The notes under the pieces were generated by a model. That model saw only the letters and a program-made list of their open reading frames with translations. It was not told the origin of the DNA and made no database searches. DNA of 17,369 nt from Porphyromonadaceae bacterium UBA7087 (GTDB lineage: Bacteria; Bacteroidota; Bacteroidia; Bacteroidales; Muribaculaceae): contig DKYZ01000094.1 in NCBI GenBank assembly GCA_002493515.1, positions 1 to 17,369 of the forward strand, written 5' to 3'. Positions 6,292 through 13,752 of this stretch are shown here, in pieces; the stretch's first letter is position 1; every line of letters begins with the position of its first letter. The position numbers and the translations under genes are program-made.

Positions 6292-7701
6292 ATGAATGAT
6301 TCAAGTCAAAAAACGCAGGCCACCGGGGTTTATACCGTTGCAGACGCTCCTTTGAGCTGGCGCCATATCGGAATTGTGGCATCGGCCTCTTTAGGGCAGC
6401 TGATCGGAACCGGATTGGCTACGTTGGTTTCCGTGATTATCCCGCTGATCCAGATTCTCGGCCATCCGCATCTCTCTTCGGTGATGCAGGGGCTGATAGG
6501 GGCTGCCGACCTGATTGGCATCGCCATAGGGTCTGCCATTTTCGGAAAACTTATTGACCGTAACGGTTATCTGTTCTATTTCAGGCTTTGTCCGGCCATT
6601 GTGCTGGCGGCTTCATTGGTGGCTTTCTTTGTGCCGGATGTGACTGTGCTCATTATTTGCCTTTTTATAATGGGTCTCGGCATTGGTGGCGAGTATTCCC
6701 TTGATTCCGCCTACATTTCCGAGCTTATGCCTGCCAAATGGAAATTCATAATGGTAGGAAGCGCCAAGGCTTCCAGTTCATTAGGTAATATAGGTGTGGC
6801 AGCCGTATGTTTCTGGATTGTATCTGGATGGACGGATGCCGCTGAATGGCCGAATCTCCTTTGGGTCGTGGCGGTGATTGCTGGTGTGATGCTTCTTTCG
6901 AGAATCGGATTTCACGAGAGCCCGCAATGGCTGCTTGATCAGGGCAAGACTGCCGCAGCGGAGAAAGCCGCTCATGAATTTCTCGGCGACAACGTCTATA
7001 TCGAGCCTGTCAAGCCCCATGATGTCGTGAAGTCCACTGCTTCTGAGAAAAGAGCGACCGCAGGAGGCCCGTCGGGCAACCTTTTGATGTGGTCTTTCAT
7101 AAAGAATAATGTGCGCAACGTGATATTCACAGGAATCCCGTGGGCATGCGAGGGGCTGGGTGTATATGGAATAGGTGTCTTCCTCCCCATTCTTGTCATG
7201 GTGCTTGGTCTTGAGCCGGCAAACCATGGCGAAGGCATCCGCCATGTCGCTTCATCGGTGGAAATCACCCTCTGGATAAGCTGCATCATCCTTCCCGGTT
7301 TTGTCATAGGCCTTCTTATAATAGGAAAGCTGAAAGGTTTCCGCCAGCAGGCTCTCGGTTTCTATATGTGTGCTGTTTCCCTTCTGGTTCTGCTTCTCGC
7401 CTACCGTTATCATTGGGATAAATGGATAGCGATCGGCGCGTTCATGGCCTTTGAGCTTTTCCTCAACATGGGGCCGCATCTTATGACATACGTACTACCT
7501 TCAAAGATATATCCAGTCAAAGACCGTGGCGCGGGAACCGGTATTGCGGCTTCCATAGGCAAGATAGGAGCCGTATTGGGAGTCTTCTTTATTCCCGTCC
7601 TTCTTAAGACAGGGGGCGCTGATCTGGTTCTTATCGTCTCTATCACGGTAATGCTCATAGGCGGTATTGTCACTGACATGTTTCGTCCTGAAACAAACTG
7701 A
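6292..7701 (+). CDS. MFS transporter (sugar-porter-like), substrate unknown
   Basis: A 469-residue major facilitator superfamily protein with about twelve hydrophobic segments in two halves and a hydrophilic central loop (about residues 213-265). The motif A region GKLIDRNG lies between helices 2 and 3 near residue 85, and helix 4 carries GLGIGGEYSLDSAYISELMP, reminiscent of the sugar porter and aromatic/metabolite proton symporter groups. The substrate cannot be read from sequence. It is the second gene of the unit begun by the urea channel gene (11-bp spacer) and ends 9 bp before the palindromic terminator. Its position beside urease suggests a nitrogen-related solute or a compound exchanged during ureolysis, but this is inference. 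Nothing looks truncated. Confidence 0.85.
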   Translation: MNDSSQKTQATGVYTVADAPLSWRHIGIVASASLGQLIGTGLATLVSVIIPLIQILGHPHLSSVMQGLIGAADLIGIAIGSAIFGKLIDRNGYLFYFRLCPAIVLAASLVAFFVPDVTVLIICLFIMGLGIGGEYSLDSAYISELMPAKWKFIMVGSAKASSSLGNIGVAAVCFWIVSGWTDAAEWPNLLWVVAVIAGVMLLSRIGFHESPQWLLDQGKTAAAEKAAHEFLGDNVYIEPVKPHDVVKSTASEKRATAGGPSGNLLMWSFIKNNVRNVIFTGIPWACEGLGVYGIGVFLPILVMVLGLEPANHGEGIRHVASSVEITLWISCIILPGFVIGLLIIGKLKGFRQQALGFYMCAVSLLVLLLAYRYHWDKWIAIGAFMAFELFLNMGPHLMTYVLPSKIYPVKDRGAGTGIAASIGKIGAVLGVFFIPVLLKTGGADLVLIVSITVMLIGGIVTDMFRPETN

Positions 7702-7710
7702 GCGATAACT

Positions 7711-7770
7711 CTGCGGCAGATAAAAGAAAAGGAGCGGAAATTTCCGCTCCTTTTCTTTTATCTGCCGCAG
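7711..7770. terminator. 60-bp perfect palindrome, bidirectional terminator
   Basis: Arms 7711-7740 and 7741-7770 are exact reverse complements with no spacer. The core is GGAGCGG-AAATTT-CCGCTCC, and the next bases of the right arm are TTTTCTTTTAT, so on both strands a GC-rich stem is followed by a U-rich tract. It separates the end of the MFS gene (plus, 7701) from the end of ureD (minus, 7772), whose stop codon starts 2 bp beyond the palindrome. It should stop transcription from both convergent operons. Confidence 0.92.
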
Positions 7771-7771
7771 T

Positions 7772-8734
7772 TTATCTCCAGGGGAATTCCTCCGGAATCG
7801 GAACTCCCTTGACTGTCATCCTTACTCTCGAACAGAACTCCCTTACCAGTTTCTTAACGGGACCTGTCTCCATTCCTATAACCTTATATAGAAGGCCTGC
7901 GTCATTGGGCAGCCGTGTGATTCCTGCTGCGAGTTTCTTGTCTCTGTCGATGAATGCGTCGGTCGCGGCATAGATTTCATCGGCTTTATCCCTGGGGGTC
8001 ATGACAATGACATTGGCGAAGACATCGAATGAACCCATTATGCCCAGATTCCTCGGATTCTCTTTTTCTGGCTGAATCACGAATTTCTCACGGAATAGCT
8101 CTTCGCCGTCGGGCCGTGAGCCTGTACAGCATACGGAAAGAATGTCGAACTTATACAGTTCTCCCTCCTTGTAATATTTTCTTCCGGCCATGTATATCTC
8201 GGAATATGTCACGGTAGCCGTCGGATCGACCACAAGACTTGTCTTGCTTATATACCGGCTGTTCCTGCAGGGTATCATGGGCTCCGGAAGATATTCAAGA
8301 TACGCGTCTTTCTCCAGGATGATGTTCTGAACCATACCGGCATAGTTGCAGTTCATCTCAGCGACCTTGGTGGCAGCTCCTGTCGAGACAAAAGCGAAAG
8401 CCCCCTCCCTGAGGGTTATGTCCTGCCGGTATCGGTCGCCTTCCATATTCTGTCCGCTGTTGGAAAGGATATAGACACATGGCATATCAGGCATCTCCTC
8501 GTCGAAATAGAGAGCCTGCTGCGCTATCAGGGGCACTCTCCGGTCAAGGTCACGAAGAATGCATTTTCCTCTGGGGTCAATCTCGAATCCCATGCGCAGA
8601 TAGCCGTATTTCCCCGGGGCGCCGACATACATCGCCTTAGGCTTCGTGTCATAAGGCTTCATTTCCCGGGAATCGGAGAAATCCACGTCAGGCACCGACG
8701 ACGTCTTGTGGCCGAGCTGATAATCGAATCCCAT
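7772..8734 (-). CDS. ureD: Urease accessory protein UreD (UreH)
   Basis: A 320-residue protein with the UreD signature at about residues 91-125: SNSGQNMEGDRY, then LREGAFAFVSTGAATKV. A proline-rich middle (YLPEPMIPCRNSRY) follows, as in the family. UreD binds apo-urease and forms the scaffold onto which UreF and UreG dock to deliver nickel; a tunnel through UreD is thought to carry the metal. It is the last gene of the urease operon: its ATG follows the ureG stop codon by 1 bp, implying translational coupling. The first 35 residues or so form a non-conserved hydrophilic stretch. The gene ends 2 bp before the palindromic terminator. Confidence 0.93.
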   Translation of the reverse strand: MGFDYQLGHKTSSVPDVDFSDSREMKPYDTKPKAMYVGAPGKYGYLRMGFEIDPRGKCILRDLDRRVPLIAQQALYFDEEMPDMPCVYILSNSGQNMEGDRYRQDITLREGAFAFVSTGAATKVAEMNCNYAGMVQNIILEKDAYLEYLPEPMIPCRNSRYISKTSLVVDPTATVTYSEIYMAGRKYYKEGELYKFDILSVCCTGSRPDGEELFREKFVIQPEKENPRNLGIMGSFDVFANVIVMTPRDKADEIYAATDAFIDRDKKLAAGITRLPNDAGLLYKVIGMETGPVKKLVREFCSRVRMTVKGVPIPEEFPWR

Positions 8735-8735
8735 C

Positions 8736-9368
8736 TCAGCAGCTTGACTGCGCCTTGTCGAAAAGCGCCATTTTGAATATGAGGTCTACGAGCTCGTTGA
8801 TTCCCTCCCCTGTCATGCAGTTGGTGAATACAAACGGTTTGCCCGGACGCATTAGTCTGGAGTCTCTGTCCATTACCGAAAGGTCGGCATGCACGTATGG
8901 AGCGAGATCCGTCTTGTTGATGACAAGGATATCGCTCTGTGAGATGCCGGGGCCATCCTTCCTCGGAATTTTGTCGCCCGCGGCTACATCGATTACGTAA
9001 ATGAAGAAATCCACAAGCGCCGGGGAGAAAGTAAGGGTAAGATTGTCTCCGCCAGATTCGATGAGCACGATATCAGTGTCTGGGAACTTCTCCTCCATCT
9101 CCTCTACAGCGGCGATATTCATCGAGGGATCTTCCCTGACGGCTGTATGCGGACATGCTCCCGTCTCCACTCCTATTATCATGTCTTCGACAAGAATTCC
9201 CTTGAGTGTCTTGCGCACATGCTTGGCGTCTTCCGTAGTTACTATGTCGTTGGTTATGATGAGCACCTTCTGCCCCATTTCAAGGAGCCGGGGTGTGATT
9301 GCCTCTATGAGGGCGGTTTTCCCGGATCCTACGGGGCCGCCTATTCCTATTCTGCAAGTATTTCCCAT
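8736..9368 (-). CDS. ureG: Urease accessory GTPase UreG
   Basis: A SIMIBI-class GTPase of 210 residues from the ATG at 9368. P-loop GPVGSGKT (11-18), the nickel-binding CPH (72-74) in ETGACPHTAVRED, ESGGDN (104-109) and the guanine-specificity NKTD (151-154) are all present. GTP-driven dimerisation through the Cys-His pair carries nickel into the UreD-UreF-urease complex. A longer frame opens at a TTG (9377), adding only MYK; I prefer the ATG because the P-loop then sits at the family's usual distance from the start. The gene is 79 bp downstream of ureF; that gap holds a small hairpin (9413-9430, GGCTAC and GTAGCC arms). ureD follows 1 bp after the stop. Confidence 0.96.
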   Translation of the reverse strand: MGNTCRIGIGGPVGSGKTALIEAITPRLLEMGQKVLIITNDIVTTEDAKHVRKTLKGILVEDMIIGVETGACPHTAVREDPSMNIAAVEEMEEKFPDTDIVLIESGGDNLTLTFSPALVDFFIYVIDVAAGDKIPRKDGPGISQSDILVINKTDLAPYVHADLSVMDRDSRLMRPGKPFVFTNCMTGEGINELVDLIFKMALFDKAQSSC

Positions 9369-9447
9369 TTTGTACAAGAATTAAAGTTGTTGATAATGAA
9401 ATTACATAACGCGGCTACGTCATGGTAGCCCTTGGCATCAGCCTTCG

Positions 9448-10137
9448 TCAGTTCATGAACATTCTCATGTTGCCCTTCTCATGGAGTGATGCCAGTATGT
9501 CAAGCTGCGGATAGAAGGCATGCATCTCTTCGAGATCCATCTCCTTTGCCTGGTCATACATACTGTCGGCATCGGAGGCAAGTTTGAAGAGAATCCTCTG
9601 TGTGTCGTAGTGCGAGACCTTAACACATCTTAAGGCAGCGCTCAGCACCATATTGATTATTCCGTACTGATGTGAGCTGAAAAGCGATTTCTCGTCTATG
9701 CCGGCTACCGCGAATGCAAGTCCCTGGGCCACAGGATAAGTGCCCGGTACTGTTTCAGAATTGATTTCTTCAAGCCACTTGCCTATCATTTCATTCTCCG
9801 GGAAGAGCCTCATGGAGAGCTCCGCGAGCTTCTTACCCATTCTGCGAAGCATCAGGCGGGCCTCCGCGTTCATCTTGAACATCAGCAGATAGCGGTCGGC
9901 ATGCGCTATGGTCCCGTAGTCTCCGCGCAAGTATGCTCGGTGTACGTGAAGAGCGGCCACACCATCGCTGAAAGCGGCCTGATATGCCTGCGACCGTGTG
10001 AACTCCTCCAGAGTCCGTGCATCGTGGACTATATTCTCAAACGACGCTGTCTCCAGACCGTTGGAGAATGAGAAAGTCCCGACAGGAAACGTGGAGTCTG
10101 TGAACTGCAGCAGATGCATTATTGTTGTCAACGGCAT
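9448..10137 (-). CDS. ureF: Urease accessory protein UreF
   Basis: A 229-residue mainly helical protein with the UreF N-terminal motif LLQFTDSTFPVGTFSFSNGLE, the family's version of DSxFPxGxFxxSxGLE. UreF bridges UreD and the UreG dimer and acts as the checkpoint that couples GTP hydrolysis to nickel insertion. The same frame is open up to 10365, but that extension lies opposite the His-rich end of ureE in another frame and would more than spoil the normal length of about 220-230 residues. I chose the ATG at 10137, which is 19 bp after the ureE stop. A second in-frame ATG at 10119 is also possible. The C-terminus ends MRMFMN. Confidence 0.93.
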   Translation of the reverse strand: MPLTTIMHLLQFTDSTFPVGTFSFSNGLETASFENIVHDARTLEEFTRSQAYQAAFSDGVAALHVHRAYLRGDYGTIAHADRYLLMFKMNAEARLMLRRMGKKLAELSMRLFPENEMIGKWLEEINSETVPGTYPVAQGLAFAVAGIDEKSLFSSHQYGIINMVLSAALRCVKVSHYDTQRILFKLASDADSMYDQAKEMDLEEMHAFYPQLDILASLHEKGNMRMFMN

Positions 10138-10156
10138 GACACTATCTATATGTTGA

Positions 10157-10855
10157 TTAATGAATTGATTCAGATTCGCATCCGCATCCGCAGTCCCCAT
10201 GCTCGTGGTGATGTCCTTCCGGGTCACTATGGTGATCGTGCTCATGAGTGTGCTCATGGCCATCGGCATGGCTGTGGAAGGTATGGCCGCCGTCATGGGA
10301 ATGGATATGGCTGTGGCTCTCCTGGCCTGCGCCTCCGAAAAGACGGCGTATCTCGTGAGGAGCAAGATATGGTATTATCTCCATCCCTTTCTGAAACTCG
10401 AACGTAATGTCATCTATGTGATGTGTCTCCATTACAGACAGCATTACCTTCTTGTCTACTGTTAGCGGAACATATACCTTTGTGCCTTTTACTACTGCCG
10501 GCCAGTGCTGGTTGCCTATGGCGTGTCCGAGTTCAACGGCATGGCGGATTATCGTGTCGGGATCTTTTGAGGCGAGCCCACTCAGGTCGACTACTAAAAC
10601 CGGACTCAACTCTATGCGTATCACTACTGCCTTTCCAGTCTCCGGGTCATATGACAGTATGTCGCCGTCGGCCACCTGCGAATGTCTTGCCAACGCCACC
10701 GGATATTCCGTGCCGCTGACTCCTTTGGCCAGGAAACGGCTCTTCTGGGCTGTCCATTGGTCAAGGAATACATAGTCTATATCGGCATTCTCGAGCTTCT
10801 CTTTCCATTCTGGCGACAACAGCATGTTGCCTACCACTTCGTTGTAGATTTTCAT
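10157..10855 (-). CDS. ureE: Urease nickel metallochaperone UreE with His-rich tail
   Basis: A 232-residue protein. The N-terminal peptide-binding-like domain (about 1-75) is followed by the metal-binding domain with GNQHWPA (114-120), whose H117 corresponds to the conserved interface histidine that binds nickel across the UreE dimer. Residues 181-232 form a tail with 18 histidines plus CGCGC, able to hold several more nickel ions; such tails occur in some but not all UreE. It supplies nickel to UreG. It starts 84 bp downstream of ureC, after a terminator-like hairpin, so its expression with ureF, ureG and ureD may be lower than that of ureABC. Nickel uptake genes are not in the window, which fits a role for storage. 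Confidence 0.95.
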   Translation of the reverse strand: MKIYNEVVGNMLLSPEWKEKLENADIDYVFLDQWTAQKSRFLAKGVSGTEYPVALARHSQVADGDILSYDPETGKAVVIRIELSPVLVVDLSGLASKDPDTIIRHAVELGHAIGNQHWPAVVKGTKVYVPLTVDKKVMLSVMETHHIDDITFEFQKGMEIIPYLAPHEIRRLFGGAGQESHSHIHSHDGGHTFHSHADGHEHTHEHDHHSDPEGHHHEHGDCGCGCESESIH

Positions 10856-10884
10856 ATTTGCAGAGCAAAATGTTTTTAGTGATT

Positions 10885-10920
10885 AAAAAGGTAAGGTAGA
10901 GGTGAAACCTCTGCCTTACC
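10885..10920 (-). terminator. Intrinsic terminator or attenuator between ureC and ureE
   Basis: On the minus strand GGTAAGG and AGAGG-type arms (10908-10920 with 10890-10902) form a stem of 7 plus 5 pairs with one G-T wobble and a 5-nt loop, followed directly by TTTTT (10885-10889). This is a standard intrinsic terminator shape placed inside the operon, 20 bp after the ureC stop. Partial read-through would supply ureEFGD. Confidence 0.8.
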
Positions 10921-10939
10921 GTATGGATTGTATGATTTA

Positions 10940-12658
10940 TCAGCTGAACCAGTAGAGCTGTGCCAGAGGCAGCTGCTTTGCTGGCGGAACATAGGCCAGC
11001 TCGCCGTCTACGGTCACATAGAACGTCTCCGGATTTACCTCGATCTGAGGTGTGGCCGTGTTGCGCACCATATGTGCCTTCGTAATCTGGCGTGTGCCGT
11101 GTACGGGATAGATGATACTCTTGAGGTCGAGCTTCTCCTTGATGCCGAGGTCGAACGATGCTTTCGATACGAATGTCATCCTCGTGTTGGGGAGTGAACC
11201 GCCGAAGTCGCCATACATCGGGCGCATGATCTTGGGCTGCGGTGTGGTGAGGGATGCATTGGGGTCTCCCATATTTGCCCAGTTGATAAGGCCTCCCTTT
11301 ATCACGAGCTGAGGCTTCACGCCGAAGAATGCCGGTTCCCAAAGCACGAGGTCGGCCATCTTCCCGACGGCAATTGAGCCGAGCACGTCGGATATACCGT
11401 ATGTGATTGCCGGGTTGAGGGTAATCTGTGCAAGATAACGGAGCACACGGAAGTTGTCGTTCCCTTCTGCGTCCTCGGGCAGCTTGCCTCTTACGGACTT
11501 CATATATGAGGCCATCTGGAACGTACGCATGAAGGATTCTCCTACACGTCCCATGGCCTGCGAGTCGGAAGATACCATGGATATGATTCCGAGGTCATGG
11601 AATATGTTTTCAGCCGACTGCGTCTCGGGTCGTACCCTGCTCTCTGCGAAAGCCACATCCGAGGGTATGTTTGGATTGAGATTGTGGCATACCATGATCA
11701 TGTCGAAGAGCTCAGCCTGCGAGTTTACTCCGAACGGCAGAGTCGGGTTGGTCGACGAAGGAAGCACGTTCTGCAGCGAGGCCACTTTCAGAAGGTCGGG
11801 GGCGTGGCCGCCGCCGGCTCCCTCGGTATGGTATGAGTGGATTGTACGTCCGTCGATTGCAGCGATGGTATCTTCCACATATCCTGACTCATTGAGGGTA
11901 TCCGCGTGAAGGGCTACCTGAACATCGTAGTAGTCCGCGATTTCCATGCAGGTGCGAATCGCCGCCGGGGTCGTCCCCCAGTCCTCATGGAGCTTGAATC
12001 CGCAGGCTCCGGCCTCCAGCTGTTCCTGCAGGTTCTCCTTGCAGGCGCAGTTGCCTTTTCCAAGAAGCCCCACGTTGATTGGAAGTCCGTCGAGCGACTG
12101 AAGCATCCTTGCGAGATTCCACGGGCCGGCTGTGATTGTCGTTCCGTTTGATCCGTCGGTCGGGCCCACACCGCCCCCAATGAGGGTCGTTATGCCGTTG
12201 CTCAGGCAGTTGAACGCCTGCTGGGGGGCCACCATATGGACGTGTCCGTCAATACCGGCGGCTGTCAGGATCATATGCTCTCCTGAGATGGCGTCGGTAG
12301 AAGGCCCGGTCACAAGAGTTGGTGTAACACCCTTCATCACGTTCGGGTTGCCCGCTTTGCCTATGCCGGCTATCTTGCCGTCTTTCACACCTACGTCAGC
12401 CTTGATGACTCCCAGGATGGGGTCAAGAACAGTGACGTTGGTGATCACAAGGTCGAGGCTTCCGGCTTTGGATGTGCATTCGTTGGCCAGCCCCATGCCG
12501 TCGCGCAGGGTCTTGCCGCCGCCGTATACTGACTCATCGCCGTATACTCTCAGATCTTTCTCTATCTCTACATACAGATCGGTGTTTGCCAGGCGGATCT
12601 TGTCACCTACCGTGGGGCCGAAAAGCATGTTGTTTTCTTTTCTTGATATTGTTGCCAT
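10940..12658 (-). CDS. ureC: Urease subunit alpha UreC (catalytic)
   Basis: A 572-residue catalytic subunit that hydrolyses urea to ammonia and carbamate at a dinickel centre. Every catalytic residue of Klebsiella urease is found at a constant +5 offset: nickel ligands H139 and H141 (GHVHM), the lysine to be carbamylated K222 with H224 (GFKLHEDWG), H251 (ALHADTLNESG), H277 (YHTEGAGGGH) and D365 (SSDSQAMG), and the mobile flap pair C324-H325 (MVCHN). The residue after the flap histidine, usually His, is Asn here. The family's metal-ligand loop is GIDGHVHMVAPQQ, where Thr/Cys are more usual at two places. The protein should be active. Its start lies 12 bp after ureB; the three structural subunits are encoded separately as in most bacteria. 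Confidence 0.98.
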   Translation of the reverse strand: MATISRKENNMLFGPTVGDKIRLANTDLYVEIEKDLRVYGDESVYGGGKTLRDGMGLANECTSKAGSLDLVITNVTVLDPILGVIKADVGVKDGKIAGIGKAGNPNVMKGVTPTLVTGPSTDAISGEHMILTAAGIDGHVHMVAPQQAFNCLSNGITTLIGGGVGPTDGSNGTTITAGPWNLARMLQSLDGLPINVGLLGKGNCACKENLQEQLEAGACGFKLHEDWGTTPAAIRTCMEIADYYDVQVALHADTLNESGYVEDTIAAIDGRTIHSYHTEGAGGGHAPDLLKVASLQNVLPSSTNPTLPFGVNSQAELFDMIMVCHNLNPNIPSDVAFAESRVRPETQSAENIFHDLGIISMVSSDSQAMGRVGESFMRTFQMASYMKSVRGKLPEDAEGNDNFRVLRYLAQITLNPAITYGISDVLGSIAVGKMADLVLWEPAFFGVKPQLVIKGGLINWANMGDPNASLTTPQPKIMRPMYGDFGGSLPNTRMTFVSKASFDLGIKEKLDLKSIIYPVHGTRQITKAHMVRNTATPQIEVNPETFYVTVDGELAYVPPAKQLPLAQLYWFS

Positions 12659-12670
12659 GTGGAATCAATA

Positions 12671-13222
12671 TTATTTTTTGATTTCGTTTTGAGTATACTC
12701 TCCCTCTTCAGCCTCTTCGGTGGCGAACTTGTAGCCATATTCCTTCATGCGGCGTATCCCCTCGATACGTTTGGGATAGTATGTGGGGGTGTCTTCGAGA
12801 CCTGCGTACCCATTCGCGAGGTCGTCGAAGCCGATGACACGCTGCTTGCCGGCAAAAGCCACAACCTCCACCTCTTTTTCCTCTCCGGGCTCGAAGCGGA
12901 TGGCTGTGGTGGCGGGAATGTTGAGATGGTAGCCGAATGCCTTCGGACGGTCAAATTCAAGAAAGCGGTTCACCTCGAAGAAGTGATAGTGGGAGCCTAC
13001 CTGGATGGGACGGTCGCCCGTATTGCGCACTTTCAGTTTTACCGTGCGGCGGTTGGTGTTGTATTCTATGGGATCCTCGGCGAGAATAACTCCTCCTACA
13101 GGACAGTATTCCTTGGGTGTGAATCCCGGTGTCTTGGGATATTCTATATCGGGGCGCTTGTCATATACGCCTGTGGGAGTCGTGTATTCCTGAGGCGCGG
13201 ACGCTTGATTGTTCTGATCCAT
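12671..13222 (-). CDS. ureB: Urease subunit beta UreB, with extended ends
   Basis: The beta subunit, 183 residues, against a usual 100-125. The conserved core runs from about residue 40 (PVGGVILAEDPIEYN) through VRNTGDRPIQVGSHYHFFEVN (66-86) to EVVAFAGKQRVIGF. The first 37 residues are a polar lead and the last 40 a charged tail ending EEGEYTQNEIKK; both lie outside the classic fold. UreB packs against UreC and, in other bacteria, helps open the route by which UreD-UreF-UreG act on the apo-enzyme. It starts 33 bp after ureA and ends 12 bp before ureC. I see no internal start that would restore normal length at the N-terminus with an obvious ribosome site. Confidence 0.96.
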   Translation of the reverse strand: MDQNNQASAPQEYTTPTGVYDKRPDIEYPKTPGFTPKEYCPVGGVILAEDPIEYNTNRRTVKLKVRNTGDRPIQVGSHYHFFEVNRFLEFDRPKAFGYHLNIPATTAIRFEPGEEKEVEVVAFAGKQRVIGFDDLANGYAGLEDTPTYYPKRIEGIRRMKEYGYKFATEEAEEGEYTQNEIKK

Positions 13223-13255
13223 ATTGACTTGTGATTTGTTGAGGTGTACGTTTTT

Positions 13256-13558
13256 TTACTTGATGGGGTTGTGTATGCTGACAAGGCGTGATCCATCGGT
13301 GAAGACAGCCTCGACCTGAAGCAATGTTATCATGTCGGCCACACCGTCCATGACATCCTCTTTCTTAAGCACAGCTGCTGCCTGGGTCATGACCTCCTCC
13401 ACTGTCTTGCCCTCTCTTGCGAGCTCGAGGGCTGCGCTTGTGATGTAGGCCACAGATTCCGGATAGTTGAGTTTCAGACCTTTCTTGAGCCTACGTTCCG
13501 CTATCAGTCCGACGCAAAGCAGAGTGAGCTTGTCTTGCTCTTTTGGGGTGAAATGCAT
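13256..13558 (-). CDS. ureA: Urease subunit gamma UreA
   Basis: The gamma subunit, 100 residues, the standard length. Conserved features: MHFTPKEQDKL at the start, AERRLKKGLKLNYPESVAYI, and a C-terminal VEAVFTDGSRLVSIHNPI that is nearly invariant. It is the first gene of the urease operon and has about 108 bp of AT-rich leader before the terminator of the upstream NlpC/P60 gene. That leader holds an inverted repeat (13614-13636) but no full TAnnTTTG promoter that I can recognise. Confidence 0.97.
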   Translation of the reverse strand: MHFTPKEQDKLTLLCVGLIAERRLKKGLKLNYPESVAYITSAALELAREGKTVEEVMTQAAAVLKKEDVMDGVADMITLLQVEAVFTDGSRLVSIHNPIK

Positions 13559-13613
13559 AATTAAGGTGTTTTAAATTGATATTGTATCAGATTATTTATT
13601 ATCCTGCTTTATT

Positions 13614-13636
13614 AACAATTCCCATAGAAGATTGTT
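13614..13636. promoter_or_regulatory. Inverted repeat upstream of ureA, possible operator
   Basis: AACAAT (13614-13619) and ATTGTT (13631-13636) are perfect inverted arms around 11 bp, a 23-bp dyad typical in size for a dimeric regulator. It lies 56-78 bp upstream of the ureA start. It overlaps a TTG that could serve as a -33 element for a poor -7 match (TAATCTGA). A shorter dyad, TGATA-TTG-TATCA, lies at 13577-13589. It does not resemble the NikR operator. Confidence 0.3.
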
Positions 13637-13666
13637 TATGGTATTCGAGATTTTATTGGTAAAAGT

Positions 13667-13708
13667 AAAAAAACGCCGGTCTCGCTAAATTTTTTAGCGA
13701 GACCGGCG
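13667..13708 (-). terminator. Strong intrinsic terminator of the NlpC/P60 gene
   Basis: Arms 13674-13689 and 13693-13708 pair perfectly over 16 bp (CGCCGGTCTCGCTAAA type) around a 3-base loop. On the minus strand seven T residues follow (13667-13673). It insulates the urease operon from the upstream gene on the same strand. A second small hairpin (13722-13738, GCCGGT and ACCGGC arms) lies between it and the stop codon. Confidence 0.93.
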
Positions 13709-13752
13709 AAGCTTGTCTTGTGCCGGTTATCGACCGGCTATTTCAAAAGGAT

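Noticed and set aside
9369..9377. TTG start for ureG adding three residues
   Set aside because: An ATG immediately downstream gives a normal UreG N-terminus; the TTG offers no better ribosome site.
9369..9447. Open frame running out of the ureF end towards ureG, as a hidden small gene or ureF frameshift
   Set aside because: The alternative frame has no start of its own, and UreF is already complete at its stop codon.
10138..10365. 76-codon N-terminal extension of ureF
   Set aside because: It overlaps the His-rich 3' end of ureE in another frame, resembles no UreF, and an ATG 19 bp after the ureE stop gives the usual length.
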